Source of the DNA: Streptomyces mangrovisoli
Lineage (GTDB): Bacteria > Actinomycetota > Actinomycetes > Streptomycetales > Streptomycetaceae
Length of the DNA stretch: 64,000 bases
NCBI RefSeq assembly: GCF_000974985.2
Contig: NZ_LAVA02000024.1
Span: 1 to 64,000 of the forward strand
Direction of reading: 5' to 3'
Shown here: in pieces, positions 17,309-28,154 of the stretch
How positions within the stretch are numbered: position 1 is the first letter of the stretch
Layout: each line of letters opens with the position of its first letter
Notes under the pieces: generated by a model
Database searches by the model: none
What the model was told of the DNA's origin: nothing
What the model saw: the letters and a program-made list of their open reading frames with translations, nothing else
Program-made: the position numbers and the translations under genes

Positions 17309-18610
17309 AGCGCACAAAGTGCCGGCGCGGGAATCTCCCCCGCGCGCGCCCGATGGAACACCGCGTTCCAGGGCCTGCAGAAGATGGGGCGCAGCCTTCA
17401 GCTGCCCATCGCCGTCCTGCCCGCCGCGGGCATCCTCAACCGGCTGGGCCAGCCCGACGTGTTCGGGGACGACGGGCTCGGCTGGAACAGGCTCTCCAAG
17501 GTGATGGTCGGCGCGGGCGGTGCGCTGCTCGACGGCTCGCTCGGACTGCCGCTGCTGTTCTGCATCGGCGTGTCGATCGGCATGGCGAAGAAGGCGGACG
17601 GTTCGACGGCGCTCGCGGCCGTGGCGGGCTTCCTCGTCTACTACGGCGTGCTGCACCAGTTCCCCGAGGGCTGCCCGGAGGGCTCCAAGGCCATTGCGGG
17701 GATCGGCTGCCAGGTCACCGAGACCGGTGGGGGCGTGACGGCGTTCACGTTCCAGAACCCGGGCGTGTTCGGCGGCATCATCATGGGGCTGCTGGCGGCC
17801 TGGTTCTGGGCGCGCTTCCACCGCACGAAGCTGGTGGACTGGCTGGGCTTCTTCAACGGCCGCCGTCTGGTGCCGATCCTGATGTCGTTCGTGGCGATCG
17901 GGTTCGCCGCGCTGTGCCTGTGGGTGTGGCCGCCGATCGGTGACGGACTGGAGCACTTCAGCGACTGGCTGCACGACGCGGGCGCGTGGGGCGCGGGCGT
18001 GTTCGGTCTCGCGAACCGGGCGCTGCTCGTGATCGGTCTGCACCAGTTCCTGAACGTGCCCATCTGGTTCCAGTTCGGCAGCTACACCAAGCCGGACGGC
18101 ACGGTGGTGCACGGCGACATCAACATGTTCCTGGCGGGCGACCCGAACGCGGGCCAGTTCACCACGGGCTTCTTCCCGATCATGATGTTCGCGCTGCCGG
18201 CGGCGGCGCTGGCGATGACGCACTGCGCGAAGCCCCATCGCCGCAAGGAGGTCGGCGGCCTGATGCTGTCGGTGGCGCTGACGTCGTTCGTCACCGGTAT
18301 CACCGAGCCGATCGAGTACTCGTTCCTGTTCATCGCGCCGCTGCTGTACGCGGTCCACGCGGTGCTGACCGGTGTGTCGATGGCGGTGACGTGGGGGCTC
18401 GGGGTGCACGACGGCTTCAGCTTCTCGGCCGGCCTGATCGACTACGTCATCAACTGGAACCTGGCGACCAAACCGTGGCTGATCATCCCGATCGGCCTGT
18501 GCTTCGCCGTCGTCTACTACGCGATCTTCCGGTTCGCCATCACGAAGTTCGACCTGAAGACGCCGGGCCGGGAGCCGGAGGACGAGGTGGAGGACACGAC
18601 CAAGGCGTGA
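17309..18610 (+). CDS. nagE1: PTS EIIC permease, GlcNAc family
   Basis: 433 residues from the ATG at 17309. About ten membrane segments; FQGLQKMGRSLQLPIAVLPA, GLANRALLVIGLHQFLNVPI and TSFVTGITEPIEYSFLF are the conserved EIIC_Glc signatures, the last one carrying the sugar-binding Glu. It transports and phosphorylates its sugar with NagF as EIIB. It is ~65% alike by eye to nagE2 downstream, so the two are tandem paralogues. The extra loop EGCPEGSKAIAGIGCQVTET differs from NagE2 and may alter specificity. Confidence 0.92.
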   Translation, partial: SAQSAGAGISPARARWNTAFQGLQKMGRSLQLPIAVLPAAGILNRLGQPDVFGDDGLGWNRLSKVMVGAGGALLDGSLGLPLLFCIGVSIGMAKKADGSTALAAVAGFLVYYGVLHQFPEGCPEGSKAIAGIGCQVTETGGGVTAFTFQNPGVFGGIIMGLLAAWFWARFHRTKLVDWLGFFNGRRLVPILMSFVAIGFAALCLWVWPPIGDGLEHFSDWLHDAGAWGAGVFGLANRALLVIGLHQFLNVPIWFQFGSYTKPDGTVVHGDINMFLAGDPNAGQFTTGFFPIMMFALPAAALAMTHCAKPHRRKEVGGLMLSVALTSFVTGITEPIEYSFLFIAPLLYAVHAVLTGVSMAVTWGLGVHDGFSFSAGLIDYVINWNLATKPWLIIPIGLCFAVVYYAIFRFAITKFDLKTPGREPEDEVEDTTKA

Positions 18611-18636
18611 CGGCGGGCGGCCGACCGCATGTCCCG

Positions 18637-18666
18637 AGGCCCCTGGACCACCCGGTCCGGGGGCCT
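18637..18666 (+). terminator. Hairpin after nagE1
   Basis: A 13-base stem (18637-18649 with 18654-18666, one G-T pair) followed by ttt, 26 bases after the nagE1 stop. It separates nagE1 from the independently controlled nagE2. Confidence 0.85.
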
Positions 18667-18773
18667 TTCCGGTGTCCCGCAAGGGGTCCGCGCTGACACG
18701 TTTTCAGGGGCACGATGCGTGATCCAACCGTGACGAATTTGGCGGGTTCCTTATGCCGTCTTCATCGTGTACA

Positions 18774-18806
18774 ACAGGTCTACACCACTGAGTGGTGTAG
18801 ACCACC
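18774..18806. promoter_or_regulatory. Double DasR operator before nagE2
   Basis: Two dre-like sites, acaggtctacaccact (18774-18789) and agtggtgtagaccacc (18791-18806), face each other. Together they make a perfect 27-base palindrome (18777-18803) with a one-base centre. It ends 18 bases before the nagE2 ATG, overlapping the region where RNA polymerase or the ribosome would bind. Strong DasR repression is expected. Confidence 0.9.
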
Positions 18807-18824
18807 ACCCGATGGAGGAACTCC

Positions 18825-20075
18825 ATGAGCACCGCCACCGCGCCAACGGCGGCCCCCGCAAAGAAGCGGGGATCTGGCCTTTTCCAGGGTCTTCAGAAGG
18901 TAGGCCGCAGCCTCCAGCTGCCGATCGCCGTACTGCCGGCCGCCGGCATCCTGCTGCGTTTCGGACAGGCTGACGTCCACGACAAGCTCAACCTGCCGGA
19001 CAAGGTCACCGCGGTCTTCGCGACGGCCGGCGGCGCGATCTTCGACAACCTGCCCCTGCTGTTCTGCATAGGCGTCGCGATCGGCTTCGCGAAGAAGTCG
19101 GACGGCTCGACGGCACTCGCCGCGCTCGTGGGCTTCCTGGTGTACAAGAACGTCCTGACCGCGTTCCCGGTCACCGAGGCCAAGGTCCAGGCCGGCGCCG
19201 ACGTCGCCGCGACCTACAACAACCCGGGTGTCTTCGGCGGCATCGTGGTGGGTCTGCTGAGCGCGGTGGTGTGGCAGCGCTTCCACCGCACCAAGCTGGT
19301 GGACTGGCTCGGCTTCTTCAACGGCCGCCGCCTGGTGCCGATCCTGATGGCCTTCGTGGGCACCCTCCTCGGTGTGTTCTTCGGCCTGGTCTGGGAGCCG
19401 ATCGGTGAGGGCATCGCCAACTTCGGCGAGTGGATCACCGGTCTCGGCGCCTTCGGCGCGGGTCTGTTCGGTCTGATCAACCGCGCGCTCATCCCGGTCG
19501 GCATGCACCAGTTCGTCAACACGGTCGCCTGGTTCCAGATCGGTGACTTCAAGGGTGCGGGCGGCACGATCGTCCACGGTGACCTCAACCGCTTCTTCGC
19601 CGGCGACCCGACCGCCGGACAGTTCATGTCGGGCTTCTTCCCGATCATGATGTTCGGCCTGCCGGCCGCCGCGCTCGCCATCGCGCACTCCGCCCGTCCG
19701 GAGCGCCGCAAGGCCGTCCTCGGCATGATGATCTCCCTCGCGCTGACCTCGTTCGTCACCGGTGTGACCGAGCCGATCGAGTTCTCGTTCATGTTCATCG
19801 CGCCGCTGCTGTACGGGATCCACGCGGTCCTGACCGCCGCGTCCATGGCGATCACCTGGGCGCTAGGCGTGCACGCGGGCTTCACGTTCTCGGCCGGCTT
19901 CATCGACTACGCGCTGAACTGGAACCTGGCCACCAAGCCGTGGCTGATCATCCCGATCGGTCTGGTCTTCGCGGCGATCTACTACACGGTCTTCCGGTTC
20001 GCCATCACCAAGTTCGACCTTCCGACCCCGGGCCGCGAGCCCGAGGAGGAGCTCGAGGACCTCACGAAGGCGTGA
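18825..20075 (+). CDS. nagE2: PTS EIIC permease for N-acetylglucosamine
   Basis: 416 residues, GGAGG just before the ATG at 18825. Same EIIC_Glc architecture as NagE1 (LFQGLQKVGRSLQLPIAVLP, INRALIPVGMHQFVN, TSFVTGVTEPIEFSFMF). In Streptomyces NagE2 is the main GlcNAc permease, working with NagF and the general PTS proteins. Its product, GlcNAc-6-phosphate, feeds the pool that relieves DasR repression. A strong terminator follows. Confidence 0.94.
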   Translation: MSTATAPTAAPAKKRGSGLFQGLQKVGRSLQLPIAVLPAAGILLRFGQADVHDKLNLPDKVTAVFATAGGAIFDNLPLLFCIGVAIGFAKKSDGSTALAALVGFLVYKNVLTAFPVTEAKVQAGADVAATYNNPGVFGGIVVGLLSAVVWQRFHRTKLVDWLGFFNGRRLVPILMAFVGTLLGVFFGLVWEPIGEGIANFGEWITGLGAFGAGLFGLINRALIPVGMHQFVNTVAWFQIGDFKGAGGTIVHGDLNRFFAGDPTAGQFMSGFFPIMMFGLPAAALAIAHSARPERRKAVLGMMISLALTSFVTGVTEPIEFSFMFIAPLLYGIHAVLTAASMAITWALGVHAGFTFSAGFIDYALNWNLATKPWLIIPIGLVFAAIYYTVFRFAITKFDLPTPGREPEEELEDLTKA

Positions 20076-20096
20076 GTTCTCTCCCTGCAGCATGAC

Positions 20097-20131
20097 GAAG
20101 GCCCCGGAACCGTCCAGGTTCCGGGGCCTTC
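20097..20131 (+). terminator. Strong hairpin after nagE2
   Basis: A 15-base perfect stem (20097-20111 with 20117-20131) and a 5-base loop, between nagE2 and the convergent MBL-fold gene; usable from both sides. Confidence 0.9.
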
Positions 20132-20147
20132 CGTATGCGTCGGGGCG

Positions 20148-20900
20148 TCAGATCGTGTACGTCGCGCCCGGGGCCGCGAGCTCCGTCGGGCCGTCGAACG
20201 CGGCGCGCGCGTCGGCGAGGTTGACCTCGGGGTCGGTCCACGGCGGGATGTGGGTGAGCACCAGCCGGCCCACCCCGGCGCGGGCCGCGGTCTCGCCGGC
20301 CTGGCGGCCGTTGAGGTGCACGTCGGCGATGTTCTCCTTGCCGTGCGTGAACGCCGCCTCGCACAGGAACAGGTCGGCGCCGCGGGCCAGCGACTCGAGC
20401 GCGTCGCTCACGCCGGTGTCGCCGGAGTACACCAGCGCGCTGCCGCCGTGCTCGACGCGGATGCCGTACGCCTCCACGGGGTGCGCCACCCGCTCGACAT
20501 GCACCGTGAACGGGCCGATGTCGAAGGTGGACGGCTTGACGGTGTGGAAGTCGAAGACCTCGCTCATCGACGAGGCCGACGGCGTGTCCGCGTACGCCAC
20601 GGTCAGCCGGTGCTCGGTGCCCTCGGGGCCGTAGACCGGCAGCGGCTCGCAGCGGCCGCCGTCGTGCCGGTAGTAACGCGCCACGAAGTAGCCGCACATG
20701 TCGATGCAGTGGTCGGGGTGCAGATGACTGAGGAAGATCGCGTCGAGGTCGTAGAGACCGCAGTGGCGCTGCAACTCGCCCAGGGCGCCGTTGCCCATGT
20801 CGAGAAGCAGCCGGAAGCCGTCGGCCTCGACGAGGTAGCTCGAGCAAGCCGATTCCGCGGACGGGAACGACCCCGAGCAGCCGACGACGGTGAGCTTCAT
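20148..20900 (-). CDS. MBL-fold metallo-hydrolase
   Basis: 250 residues from the ATG at 20900. LTVVGCSGSFPS, then AIFLSHLHPDHCID with the HxHxDH zinc site, GDTGVSDALESLARGADLFL, and LVLTHIPPW near the C-terminus place it in the RNase Z/AtsA-like branch of metallo-beta-lactamase-fold hydrolases. Substrate unknown; in actinobacteria relatives sit near rph and are sometimes called cyclic-nucleotide or arylsulfatase-like enzymes. Cytoplasmic (no signal peptide). Confidence 0.9.
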   Translation of the reverse strand: MKLTVVGCSGSFPSAESACSSYLVEADGFRLLLDMGNGALGELQRHCGLYDLDAIFLSHLHPDHCIDMCGYFVARYYRHDGGRCEPLPVYGPEGTEHRLTVAYADTPSASSMSEVFDFHTVKPSTFDIGPFTVHVERVAHPVEAYGIRVEHGGSALVYSGDTGVSDALESLARGADLFLCEAAFTHGKENIADVHLNGRQAGETAARAGVGRLVLTHIPPWTDPEVNLADARAAFDGPTELAAPGATYTI

Positions 20901-21129
20901 AGAGCAGAAACCTCCGCTGGCGGAAAGCCTGGGAAAAAGGGAAACCTGGGGACGGTGACGGGGGTCGTGCGGTCCGTCGAGCGTAAGGCGCAAAACGTCC
21001 TGTCGCTCCTCCGCCAAGGGCCGTTGTGGGCGAACTCACCTGTGCTGTCACCGGTTCGGCTGGAAGCAAGGCGCGGGTGGTGCGCGAGAGGGCGCGCGTC
21101 CCCGACCGCGCGCCGGTAACGTCGTCCCC

Positions 21130-21600
21130 ATGGACACGTCCTGGTGGCTGGCGCTCGCGGCGGTGGTGCTGCTCGGGCTGGTCGCCACGCTCGTCGACGG
21201 CTGGGGACGCGGCCGGCGCCCGGCCCGCCGGCGAGGGCTGCGCAGGCCGCCGGGGCGCCGCGAGGGACGCGGGCGCGAGCGCGGCGCGAGGCGGCCCAGT
21301 CCCGCCGAGATCTGGTGGGCCGACGTGCCCTTCGAGGACGTGCCGGGCGCGAAGGACCGGCCCTGCCTGGTGCTGTCGGTGCGCGGGAACCGGGTCCTGG
21401 TCGCCAAGATCACCAGCCGGTACCACGACGAGCGGGCCGGGGTGATCCCGATGCCGCCCGGCTCGGTCGGCGACGCCCAGGGCCGGGCGAGCTTCCTGGA
21501 GACCGGCGAGCTGCGCGAGGTGCCCGTGCGGGACTTCCGGCGCCGGGTGGGCGTGGTGGACCCGGCACTGTGGGACCAGGTCCGCCATCTGGCGCGCTGA
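21130..21600 (+). CDS. PemK/MazF-fold protein with N-terminal membrane helix
   Basis: 156 residues. A membrane helix (WWLALAAVVLLGLVATLVDG) is followed by ~30 Arg-rich residues. Then comes a PemK-like domain: EIWWADVPFED, KDRPCLVLSVRGNRVLVAKI, and a C-terminal RRRVGVVDPALWDQV. MazF/PemK toxins are soluble RNases, so membrane anchoring is unusual. No antitoxin gene lies next to it. It may be a toxin-fold protein with another job. Confidence 0.8.
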   Translation: MDTSWWLALAAVVLLGLVATLVDGWGRGRRPARRRGLRRPPGRREGRGRERGARRPSPAEIWWADVPFEDVPGAKDRPCLVLSVRGNRVLVAKITSRYHDERAGVIPMPPGSVGDAQGRASFLETGELREVPVRDFRRRVGVVDPALWDQVRHLAR

Positions 21601-21621
21601 GCGCCCCGCGGCCCGGCCCCC

Positions 21622-22167
21622 TCAGCGCACGTCGACGGTGACGGCCCATTCCACGATCCCCTTGCACGACACCTGGCCGGGGCTGGTGGCCTCGGGGCAC
21701 AGCGGCCGTGACGAGGTGAGCGCGGAACTGCCCGCTGCCACCGCGCGATAGGCGGCGACGGCGTCGCCCCGCGGCGCGGCGACACCCGGGTTGGCGGGGG
21801 TCAGCGCGCTCCCGCTCGCGGTGATCCGGTCCCAGGGCCGGGCGGCGGTGCCGTCCAGGGTGAGCCGGACCTGGCCGCCGCGCGCCAGGCAGACGGTACG
21901 GCCGTTGTCGGCGGCGGTGAGCTGGAGTTCCTGGACGCAGCCGCCACTCGCGGTGGCCGACGGGGACGGCGCCGGGGCCGAGGGGGACTGTGCCGGGGCC
22001 GAGGGGGACGGCGCGGTGACCGACGGGGACGGCGCGGAGGACGTGGCGGAAGGCCCGGCGGTGGCGCTCCCGGTGTCCTTGCCGTCGTCGCAGCCGGCCA
22101 GGAGCAGCGCCGCCGCGGCGAGGGCGAGGACCGTGGCCACGGGGTGGGGGGAGGTGGTACGGCGCAT
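21622..22167 (-). CDS. Lipoprotein with Ser/Pro-rich linker
   Basis: 181 residues from the ATG at 22167. A signal peptide ends in LLLAGC (lipobox), followed by a ~45-residue linker of repeated PSPSAPA units. A ~100-residue domain follows with four Cys residues (GGCVQELQL, RTVCLARGG, PLCPEATS, VSCKG) probably paired in two disulfides. Attached to the outer face of the membrane. The folded domain is not recognised. Confidence 0.75.
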   Translation of the reverse strand: MRRTTSPHPVATVLALAAAALLLAGCDDGKDTGSATAGPSATSSAPSPSVTAPSPSAPAQSPSAPAPSPSATASGGCVQELQLTAADNGRTVCLARGGQVRLTLDGTAARPWDRITASGSALTPANPGVAAPRGDAVAAYRAVAAGSSALTSSRPLCPEATSPGQVSCKGIVEWAVTVDVR

Positions 22168-22312
22168 GGGTGGGCCGCCTTTCTGCGGGACCGGGGCGGC
22201 GCTCCGCGGGGGTGGAGGGTGGAGCGCCACCGGTTGCCTGGTGCCGATGGGACGTTTCCCCGGCGGCGCGGGATCCGCTCCGTACATCACGATTTCGACG
22301 CGGACATGACGA

Positions 22313-22341
22313 GGCCCCGGCCGGTGGGTCCGGCCGGGGCC
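22313..22341 (-). terminator. Hairpin after the S53 protease gene
   Basis: A 12-base perfect stem (22313-22324 with 22330-22341) around a 5-base loop, 32 bases beyond the protease stop on the minus strand. Confidence 0.85.
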
Positions 22342-22372
22342 CGCTGCCCCCGCTGCGGGGCGGTCGGTCGGA

Positions 22373-24451
22373 TCAGCTGGTCGTGACGGCGGTGTCGTCG
22401 ACCACGAAGCTGGTCTGGAGCGAGGAGTCCTCGACGCCGCTCCACTTCAGCGTCACCGTGGTGCCCGCGTAGGAGGAGAGGTCGAACGACTTCTGGGTGT
22501 AGCCGGTCGCCTTGTTGAGGTTGGAGTAGGTGGCCAGGGTCGTCGAACCGGCCGTGACGGTCAGCTTGTCGTACGCCGTGCTGGTGGACGTCTCGGCGGT
22601 GTCGATGTGCAGGTAGAAGGTGAAGGTCGCCTTGCACCCGGACGGGACGGTGACCGACTGCGAGAGCGTGTCGGTGTGGCTGGAGCCGTAGCCGTCGAGC
22701 CACGCCTTGTACGAGCCGGCGTGCGCGGCCTCACCGGAGTCGGTGGTGATGACGCCGCTGGTCTCGGTCCAGCCGGTGGTGCCCGACTCGAAGCCCGGGT
22801 TGGTGACCAGCTGCGAGGAGGTGCAGGTGCCGCCACCGCCGCTGGTGCTCACCGTCCAGCTGAACGACGCCGAACCGGTCGCGCCGGTGGAGTCGGTCGC
22901 CGTCACGGTGACCTGGTAGGTGCCGGCGGTGGACGCCGTACCGGAGATCAGGCCGGAGCTGCTGATCGACAGACCGGTGGGCAGGCCGCTCGCGCTGTAG
23001 GTGAGGGACGCGCCCGCGCTGTCGGTCGCCGAGATCTGGAGGCTGACCGAGCTGCCGGTCACGGTGGACTGGCTGCCGGGGTTGGTGACGGTCACGGTGT
23101 TGCCGGTGGAGGTGCCGGAGGCGAAGGCCGTGGTGCCGTTGGGGGTGCCCCAGCCGGTCGGGCCGTCGTAGCCGGTGCCGGCGGTGCAGAAGTACGACGT
23201 GGTGCAGGAGCCGTTGTTGCCGCTGGTCACGTCGTACAGGTTGGAGGTGTGCGAGTAGGGGTACTTCGCCGGGTAGTCGCTGGAGCCCGGGGTGCCCGCG
23301 AGGGCGTAGACGCCGGCGATGATCGGGGCGGAGGCGCTGGTGCCGCCGTAGACCGCCCAGCCGGAGCCGCCGTAGGTGTCGTAGACCGCGACGCCGGTGG
23401 CCGGGTCGGCGACGGCGGAGACGTCGGACTCCATCCGCTTGGTGCAGCCGGTGTCGGTCTGCCAGGTCGGCTTGGAGTCGTAGGCGGAGCAGCCGGAGCC
23501 GGTGCCCTCGCTGCTGGACGTCTTCCACACGGACTCGGTCCAGCCGCGGCTGTTGGAGGAGGTGGAGAGCGCGGTGCCGCCGACGGCGGTCACGTACTGG
23601 GAGGTCGCCGGGTACTCGGCGCCGTAGTCCTCGTCACCGGAGGAGACGGTGATGGCGACACCCGGGTGCTTGAAGTAGGAGGTGTCCTCGCTGGTCTGGG
23701 AGGACGACTCGCTGCCGCCCCAGCTGTTGGAGACGAACTTGGCGCCGAGCGCGACGGCCTCGTTCTCGGCGGTGCCGAGGTTGGCGTCGGTGGCGGAGGT
23801 GGCCTCGACCAGGATGATGTTGCAGTTCGGGCAGACGGCGCTGACCATGTCGATGTCGAGCGCCTCTTCACCGGCCCAGCCGCTGTCGTTGGACGGCAGC
23901 GAGGTGGTGGAGCCGGTCTGGCTGACCTGCTTGAAGCAGCCGTTGGCCTTGGTGCAGGAGGACAGGCCGTAGGTGGAGCGGTAAGTGGCCAGGTCCGACT
24001 CGGCGTTGGGGTCGTTGTACGCGTCCACGACGGCGACGGTCAGGCCGGAGCCGCCGGTCGAGGGCAGGTTGTAGGCGCTGTGCAGGTTGGACGGGCTGAG
24101 GCCGGAGGGGGCCGCGGCCGCCAGCGCACTGGAGAGCTGCTGCTTGATGTCGGTGCGCCGCTGGGCGAAGCAGGACGCCTGGCCGGCCTTGGCCTTGGCG
24201 CACAGGTGCTCGGTCGGCACCTTCTGGCCGGCCTTGCCGGTGGCGTGCACGGCCTGCCGGTCGGGCGAGGTGAGCGCCTTGGCGTTCTGGGTGGTGCGCG
24301 AGGCGGCGTGGGGGGTGGCGGCCGCGGGCTGGGCGGCCCCGGCGGAGGGCGCCGCCACCAGGCCGGCGAAGGTGAGGGTGATGACGGGGAGGGCCGCTGT
24401 CAGGAGTCTTCGCAGACTCCTTCGGCGCTTGCTCGGGCGGGATTCACGCAT
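22373..24451 (-). CDS. Secreted S53 (sedolisin) peptidase with Ig-like and C-terminal domains
   Basis: 692 residues from the ATG at 24451, chosen because GGAGG lies seven bases before it. Signal peptide, then a peptidase domain with the sedolisin Glu/Asp pair in GEEALDIDM (E195 and D199) and the nucleophile in GGTSASAP (S372). A putative Ig domain (~445-535, ending SFSWTVS) and a ~150-residue beta-rich C-terminal domain starting [14 protein letters not shown] follow; the latter resembles carbohydrate-binding or proprotein-convertase-like modules. The pro-domain is short compared with classical sedolisins. An acid-active extracellular endopeptidase is expected. Confidence 0.9.
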   Translation of the reverse strand: MRESRPSKRRRSLRRLLTAALPVITLTFAGLVAAPSAGAAQPAAATPHAASRTTQNAKALTSPDRQAVHATGKAGQKVPTEHLCAKAKAGQASCFAQRRTDIKQQLSSALAAAAPSGLSPSNLHSAYNLPSTGGSGLTVAVVDAYNDPNAESDLATYRSTYGLSSCTKANGCFKQVSQTGSTTSLPSNDSGWAGEEALDIDMVSAVCPNCNIILVEATSATDANLGTAENEAVALGAKFVSNSWGGSESSSQTSEDTSYFKHPGVAITVSSGDEDYGAEYPATSQYVTAVGGTALSTSSNSRGWTESVWKTSSSEGTGSGCSAYDSKPTWQTDTGCTKRMESDVSAVADPATGVAVYDTYGGSGWAVYGGTSASAPIIAGVYALAGTPGSSDYPAKYPYSHTSNLYDVTSGNNGSCTTSYFCTAGTGYDGPTGWGTPNGTTAFASGTSTGNTVTVTNPGSQSTVTGSSVSLQISATDSAGASLTYSASGLPTGLSISSSGLISGTASTAGTYQVTVTATDSTGATGSASFSWTVSTSGGGGTCTSSQLVTNPGFESGTTGWTETSGVITTDSGEAAHAGSYKAWLDGYGSSHTDTLSQSVTVPSGCKATFTFYLHIDTAETSTSTAYDKLTVTAGSTTLATYSNLNKATGYTQKSFDLSSYAGTTVTLKWSGVEDSSLQTSFVVDDTAVTTS

Positions 24452-24749
24452 GGGTGCTGCCTCCATCGGTGGGGTTACAAGGCAGGCCCGTGACGCGCGT
24501 AGCGGCGGCAGAGTGCGCAGTCATGAGCATGACATTCCGAACACCCTGCTCTGCCATTGAACGTGGCATGACAGGACGGCCAGAACGTAGCCCGACCCGA
24601 CCGCGGGCAGGCACCCCGCGAGCAAGATCTTTGCCCCCTCATAGGCAGCGTTTAGCCGCCTCATAGCGGGGGGTTGGCGCGTTGATGAGAGACGGCGCCA
24701 CACGCGAAGCCCGTCGGGGTCTACGCGCGCAGCGCCGCAATTCCTTCGC

Positions 24750-25984
<1,235 letters not shown>

Positions 25985-26134
25985 TTAGCGGGCTCCTGTC
26001 GGATCATCTCGGGTCGGGAACGTCACCCCGCGGGGCGTACGACGTTCAGAACCATGGGGTCATCGTATCGATTCCCCGTCCGCTCCCCGGAATGTGATCT
26101 CGCATCGCGGACGATTGCCGACCGGATGCCGAGA

Positions 26135-26557
26135 TCAGTAGGCCTCGACGACCCGGACCTCCTCCTCGGTGACCTCGCCGTCCACGATCCGGTACGAGCG
26201 GAACTGGAAGGGGCCCGCGCCGTCGGCGTCCGCGGTCGACACCAGGACGTAGTGCGCGCCGGGCTCGTTGGCGTAGGAGATGTCGGTGCGCGAGGGGTAG
26301 GCCTCGGTCGCGGTGTGCGAGTGGTAGATGATCACCGGCTCCTCGTCCCGGTCGTCCATCTCGCGGTAGAGCTTGAGCAGGTCACCGGAGTCGAACTCGT
26401 AGAACGTGGGCGAGCGGGCCGCGTTCAGCATGGGGATGAAGCGCTCGGGGCGGCCGGTGCCCACCGGGCCGGCGACCACACCGCACGCCTCGTCGGGGTG
26501 GTCCTCGCGGGCGTGGGCGACGATCCGGTCGTGGAGGGCCTGGGTCAGGGTCAGCAT
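26135..26557 (-). CDS. mec: Mec+ JAMM metallopeptidase (M67)
   Basis: 140 residues. The JAMM motif is intact: HSHTATEAYPSRTD gives H-x-H-x7-S-x2-D, with the upstream Glu in DEACGVVAG. Mec releases cysteine from the CysO-cysteine adduct by hydrolysing the bond after Gly-Gly. It is the first gene of the cluster; a 150-base gap before cysO suggests a second promoter there. Confidence 0.92.
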   Translation of the reverse strand: MLTLTQALHDRIVAHAREDHPDEACGVVAGPVGTGRPERFIPMLNAARSPTFYEFDSGDLLKLYREMDDRDEEPVIIYHSHTATEAYPSRTDISYANEPGAHYVLVSTADADGAGPFQFRSYRIVDGEVTEEEVRVVEAY

Positions 26558-26577
26558 GGCGGCCAGGATAGACGGAA

Positions 26578-26612
26578 GGCCGCCCCGTACCGGGGAGTGG
26601 TACGGGGCGGCC
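26578..26612 (-). terminator. Hairpin after the amino-acid permease
   Basis: A 14-base perfect stem (26578-26591 with 26599-26612) and 7-base loop, lying between the permease stop and the mec start, both on the minus strand. Confidence 0.85.
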
Positions 26613-26729
26613 CATATGGCGGACGCCCTGAGCGGCGACGGCCGCGGGTGCCACGAGTACCCGTGGCCGCCGGGCGTCCGCGGTCCAGTGCCCCGAGGGG
26701 CGGTCGGTCACGCCCCGGAGGGCGGTCGG

Positions 26730-28154
26730 TCAGCCCACGCGGGCCGGCACCGGCTGCTCCTCGCGGCGCTCGGTGACCTCGGGGTTGCGGGCCTTGAGGA
26801 CGGCCCAGCCGGCGGCGAGCGCGGCGGCCCAGCCGGCCATGACGTAGAGGCAGATGCGGGAGTCGGCGTCGTAGGCGATCAGGCCCGTGACGAAGAGCAG
26901 GAAGACCACCGCGATCCAGCTGCACACCGCGCCGCCCGGCGCCGGGAAGGACGAGGCGGGCAGCCGGCCCGCCGCCACCGCGCGGCGGTAGAGGATGTGG
27001 CTGACCAGGATCATCAGCCAGGTCCAGATGCCGGCCGCGGTCGCCACCGAGGTGACGTAGCCGAACGCCTTCTCCGGGACGATGTAGTTGAGGACCACGC
27101 CGATCGCCATGAAGGCGACGGAGACGGTGATGCCGAGCGCCGGGGTCTTGGTGGCCGACAGGCGGCCGAAGGCCCGGGGCGCCTCGCCGTTGTCGGCGAG
27201 GGTGCGCAGCATCCGGCCGGTGGAGTACATGCCGGAGTTGCAGGACGACAGGGCCGCGGTGAGCACCACGAAGTTGACGATGCCCGCGCCGGCCGGGATG
27301 CCGATCACGGCGAACGCCTTCACGAAGGGGCTCACGCCCGCCGCGAAGTCGGTCCACTTCACCACGCAGAGGATCACGGTCAGGGCGCCGACGTAGAAGA
27401 GGGCGATGCGCCAGGGCAGGGTGTTGATCGCCTTCGGCAGCGTCTTCTCGGGGTTCTCCGACTCGCCCGCGGTGACACCGACCAGCTCGACCGCGAGGTA
27501 GGCGAACATCACGCCCTGGAGGGTCATCAGGGAGGAGCCGACGCCCTTGGGGAAGAAGCCGTCGAACTGCCACAGGTTCGCCACGTGGGCGGTGTCGCCG
27601 GCCGCGCTGAAGCCGAAGGTGAGCACGCCGACGCCGATCACGATCATGCCGATCAGGGCGGTGACCTTGACCATCGAGAACCAGAACTCGATCTCACCGA
27701 AGAGCTTCACCGAGATCAGGTTGGCCACGAAGAGCACCACCAGGAACACCAGCGCGGTGACCCACTGGGGGATGTGCGGGAACCAGTAGTGGACGTAGAT
27801 CGCGGCGGCCGTCAGCTCGGCCATGCCGGTCACCACCCACATCAGCCAGTACGTCCAGCCGGTGAAGTAGCCGAAGAACGGGCCGAGGAACTCGCGCGAG
27901 TACTCCGCGAAGGAGCCTGAGACCGGGCGGTAGAGCAGCAGTTCGCCCAGGGCCCGCATGATGAAGAAGACGATCGCGCCCGCCAGGGCGTACATCAGGA
28001 TGAGGCTGGGACCGGCCTTGGCGATGTTCGCCCCGGCGCCCAGGAACAGGCCGACGCCGATGGCGCCGCCGATCGCGATCATCTGGACCTGACGGCTGCC
28101 GAGACCGCGCTCGTACCCCTCTTCAGGGGTGTCGGTGACCCTCTCGGAGGTCAT
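26730..28154 (-). CDS. Amino-acid permease, APC superfamily (AAT family)
   Basis: 474 residues from the ATG at 28154. Twelve membrane segments are expected. GLGSRQVQMIAIGGAIGVGL is the helix-1 substrate motif, and GELLLYRPVSGSFAEYSREF and SCNSGMYSTGRMLRTLADNG are AAT-family signatures as in proline, GABA, asparagine or D-serine permeases. Which amino acid is carried cannot be told. The 500-base upstream region (28155-28671) contains an AT-rich stretch near 28330-28460 where its promoter may lie. Confidence 0.92.
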   Translation of the reverse strand: MTSERVTDTPEEGYERGLGSRQVQMIAIGGAIGVGLFLGAGANIAKAGPSLILMYALAGAIVFFIMRALGELLLYRPVSGSFAEYSREFLGPFFGYFTGWTYWLMWVVTGMAELTAAAIYVHYWFPHIPQWVTALVFLVVLFVANLISVKLFGEIEFWFSMVKVTALIGMIVIGVGVLTFGFSAAGDTAHVANLWQFDGFFPKGVGSSLMTLQGVMFAYLAVELVGVTAGESENPEKTLPKAINTLPWRIALFYVGALTVILCVVKWTDFAAGVSPFVKAFAVIGIPAGAGIVNFVVLTAALSSCNSGMYSTGRMLRTLADNGEAPRAFGRLSATKTPALGITVSVAFMAIGVVLNYIVPEKAFGYVTSVATAAGIWTWLMILVSHILYRRAVAAGRLPASSFPAPGGAVCSWIAVVFLLFVTGLIAYDADSRICLYVMAGWAAALAAGWAVLKARNPEVTERREEQPVPARVG

